Shown here: positions 5,432 through 6,402 of the stretch, piece by piece | How the letters are laid out: each line of letters starts with the position of its first letter | Numbering within the stretch: position 1 is the stretch's first letter | From: Acidobacteriota bacterium | GTDB taxonomy: Bacteria > Acidobacteriota > Blastocatellia > Pyrinomonadales > Pyrinomonadaceae | Reading direction: 5' to 3' | NCBI GenBank assembly: GCA_003222935.1 | Contig: QHXL01000264.1 | Coordinates: forward strand, 1-6,402 | DNA length: 6,402 bases | Translations under genes and position numbers: made by a program | Notes under the pieces: generated by a model | Seen by the model: only the letters and a program-made list of their open reading frames with translations | The model's database searches: none | Told to the model about the DNA's origin: nothing

Positions 5432-6034
5432 TCAGCCTTTACTTCCCGGTGGTTGCGAAGCTTTTCTCTTCAATATAGCCCAACCTGTTGGCAGCACCGC
5501 CGCCGCGAGAATGATCTTCACGACATCGCCGAGTAGAAACGGCAAGACACCAACCTTGAAGGCATTCGCCGGTGGTGTCTTAAGGACTACTAACCAGGCC
5601 CAACCGGCAGCGAGAATCACGGCAGAGCCAATTGCCATGGCGGCTGCGGCTGTTAGGAATTTGCGATCCCAACCTTGTTCCGCAAACGCGCCGGTAATAA
5701 AAGCCGCTGCCGGAAACGAAACGAGGTAACCGCCAGTTGGTCCCAACAACACACCGATTCCGGCAGCACCGTTCGCGAAGAACGGTAAGCCGCTGCATCC
5801 CTCAAGAATGTAGGCGATCAAAGCCATTGCGCCGAGGCGTGAACCGAGTAGAGCGCCAGTCAACGTTACGGCAAAGCTCTGGCCGGTGATGGGAATCGGA
5901 CCAATGTTAAGTGAAAACTGCGCAGCAAGAGCGTTGAATAGACTGAACGCGATCACAAGTGAAACTGATCTCGTCCAATCCATCGGCGCCAGCGCAGTGC
6001 CCAACAAAGTTTCTGATCGAGAGAAAGTCGTCAT
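5432..6034 (-). CDS. bioY: Biotin transporter BioY (ECF S-component)
   Basis: A 200-residue integral membrane protein of the BioY family, the substrate-binding S-component that captures biotin for energy-coupling-factor transporters in the cytoplasmic membrane. Signatures seen: GPIPITGQSFAVTLTGALLG (45-64), AYILEGCSGLPFFANG (74-89), VLLGPTGGYLVSFPAA (95-110) and GVLPFLLGDVVKIILAAAVLP (162-182). Roughly six hydrophobic segments are visible (about 21-42, 50-64, 66-80, 96-118, 126-150, 163-187), the usual topology. The length is typical. The ATG at 6034 is preceded by a weak CAGGTAAG about 6 bases upstream. No ATPase (EcfA/BioM) or EcfT/BioN gene is in the window, so it either uses a shared ECF module elsewhere or works alone. 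The 245-base upstream gap is filled by repeats; no BirA- or BioR-like operator was recognised. A strong terminator follows the gene. Confidence 0.95.
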   Translation of the reverse strand: MTTFSRSETLLGTALAPMDWTRSVSLVIAFSLFNALAAQFSLNIGPIPITGQSFAVTLTGALLGSRLGAMALIAYILEGCSGLPFFANGAAGIGVLLGPTGGYLVSFPAAAFITGAFAEQGWDRKFLTAAAAMAIGSAVILAAGWAWLVVLKTPPANAFKVGVLPFLLGDVVKIILAAAVLPTGWAILKRKASQPPGSKG

Positions 6035-6096
6035 AGATTCTTACCTGGTTCTTTAGGGCTTTCGACTTAGTCCTAGTGCTTCGTACTTTGCGCTTT

Positions 6097-6251
6097 GTAC
6101 TTTGTTCGTCTAGCGGAAGTTCAACCAACAAACTAACCATCTCCTTGCGAACGAAGCACTAAGATCAAAGCACTAAATTCTTCTTCCTCGTGCTTTGTTC
6201 GTCTAGCGAAGTTTAACTGACAAGCTAACCGTCAACCAGCGAACAAAGCAC
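6097..6251. repeat. Tandem pair of about 63-base repeat units with inverted ends
   Basis: Unit 1 (6097-6159) and unit 2 (6190-6251) are direct copies, identical at about 51 of 63 positions with one single-base gap, separated by 30 bases. Both share TTTGTTCGTCTAGC and CTAACC. Unit 2 has perfect 12-base inverted ends (GTGCTTTGTTCG and CGAACAAAGCAC); in unit 1 these ends have two mismatches. Outside the units are further short runs related to the ends (GTGCTTCGTACTTTGCGCTTTGTAC at 6076-6100, CAAAGCACTA at 6166-6175). The array occupies most of the gap upstream of bioY. Confidence 0.78.
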
Positions 6252-6273
6252 CAGGTTCTAAATACAAAGATCT

Positions 6274-6280
6274 TCTCCTT
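6274..6280 (-). promoter_or_regulatory. Strong Shine-Dalgarno with no obvious gene after it
   Basis: The minus strand reads TAAAGGAGA, where TAA is the stop of the upstream membrane protein gene. Such an overlap normally serves a translationally coupled next gene. The only start at a suitable distance is a TTG (6265-6267) opening an 11-codon frame that ends inside the repeat array. Confidence 0.45.
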
Positions 6281-6402
6281 TAGTCAGCACTGGCACTCTT
6301 CGCCACTGGTGCCGGCTGCTGCTCCGGAAGATTCCCAATCCGCATTCCGTGGAATGAGCGCCAGATGAAGAACACGGAAACAAGGAAGAACACAGCAGCA
6401 AG
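6280..6402 (-). CDS. C-terminal fragment of a membrane protein
   Basis: The last 40 residues of a minus-strand gene whose start lies beyond the window. It reads LAAVFFLVSVFFIWRSF, a hydrophobic transmembrane helix (1-13) ending in W-R, then HGMRIGNLPEQQPAPVAKSASAD, a hydrophilic tail rich in P, A and Q, and a TAA at 6280-6282. The tail is probably cytoplasmic by the positive-inside rule (R15, R21, K36). The family cannot be identified from so little. It is upstream of bioY on the same strand but separated by 245 bases of repeats. Confidence 0.6.
   Translation of the reverse strand, partial: LAAVFFLVSVFFIWRSFHGMRIGNLPEQQPAPVAKSASAD

Noticed and set aside
5907..6140. Minus-strand frame starting ATG just after an AAGGAG within the repeat array
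   Set aside because: The AAGGAG directly abuts the ATG, which is too close to act as a ribosome binding site. The frame consists of repeat sequence and then an out-of-frame overlap with bioY.
6097..6251. Possible CRISPR-like repeat array
   Set aside because: There are only two units, they are diverged and about 63 bases long, they have no unique spacers of constant length, and no cas genes are nearby.

Overview
The window is ordinary bacterial chromosomal DNA with moderate GC (judged by eye). It carries short single genes on both strands, separated by gaps of roughly 100-250 bases. There is no rRNA, tRNA, phage gene, transposase or CRISPR array. No gene fixes the taxon. The mixture of housekeeping genes, a lipoprotein and gaps full of palindromic repeats resembles environmental Acidobacteriota (Blastocatellia-like) genomes, but this is a weak inference.

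Layout from left to right. A small lipoprotein gene (110-535, +) is cut by an in-frame TAG, and its apparent original C-terminus reads on to 592. It converges on an endonuclease/exonuclease/phosphatase-fold protein (606-1715, -). A 183-base divergent gap follows, then a uracil-DNA glycosylase-family Fe-S protein (1899-2495, +), a YgfZ/GcvT-like folate-binding protein (2571-3581, +) and an 86-residue helical protein of unknown function (3713-3973, +). The minus strand then carries a class I methyltransferase (4209-4802) behind a YjbQ-family gene (4827-5219), probably one transcription unit, and a biotin transporter S-component, bioY (5432-6034), with a clear intrinsic terminator. The last 123 bases hold the C-terminal end of a minus-strand membrane protein that runs out of the window.

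The most unusual material is between the genes. Five consecutive gaps from 2478 to 6251 each contain a different inverted-repeat element. Two have arms of 25 and 28 bases that match at all but one position, and a third has 30 aligned bases with one mismatch plus two 2-base insertions. In these three, each arm is itself a small hairpin, the architecture of REP doublets (REPINs). A fourth has 16-base perfect arms with decayed flanks, and the fifth is a tandem pair of about 63-base units with inverted ends. One arm forms the last codons and stop of the glycosylase gene, another abuts the start codon of the small orphan gene, and the fifth separates bioY from a strong unused Shine-Dalgarno at the end of the upstream gene.

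The genes do not form one pathway. Loose links are Fe-S biology (the glycosylase keeps four cluster-type cysteines and lies next to ygfZ, an Fe-S maintenance factor) and cofactors (folate-binding YgfZ, thiamine-linked YjbQ, biotin uptake by BioY). No dedicated new defence or metabolic system is visible. The repeat landscape and the interrupted lipoprotein are the points worth following up.
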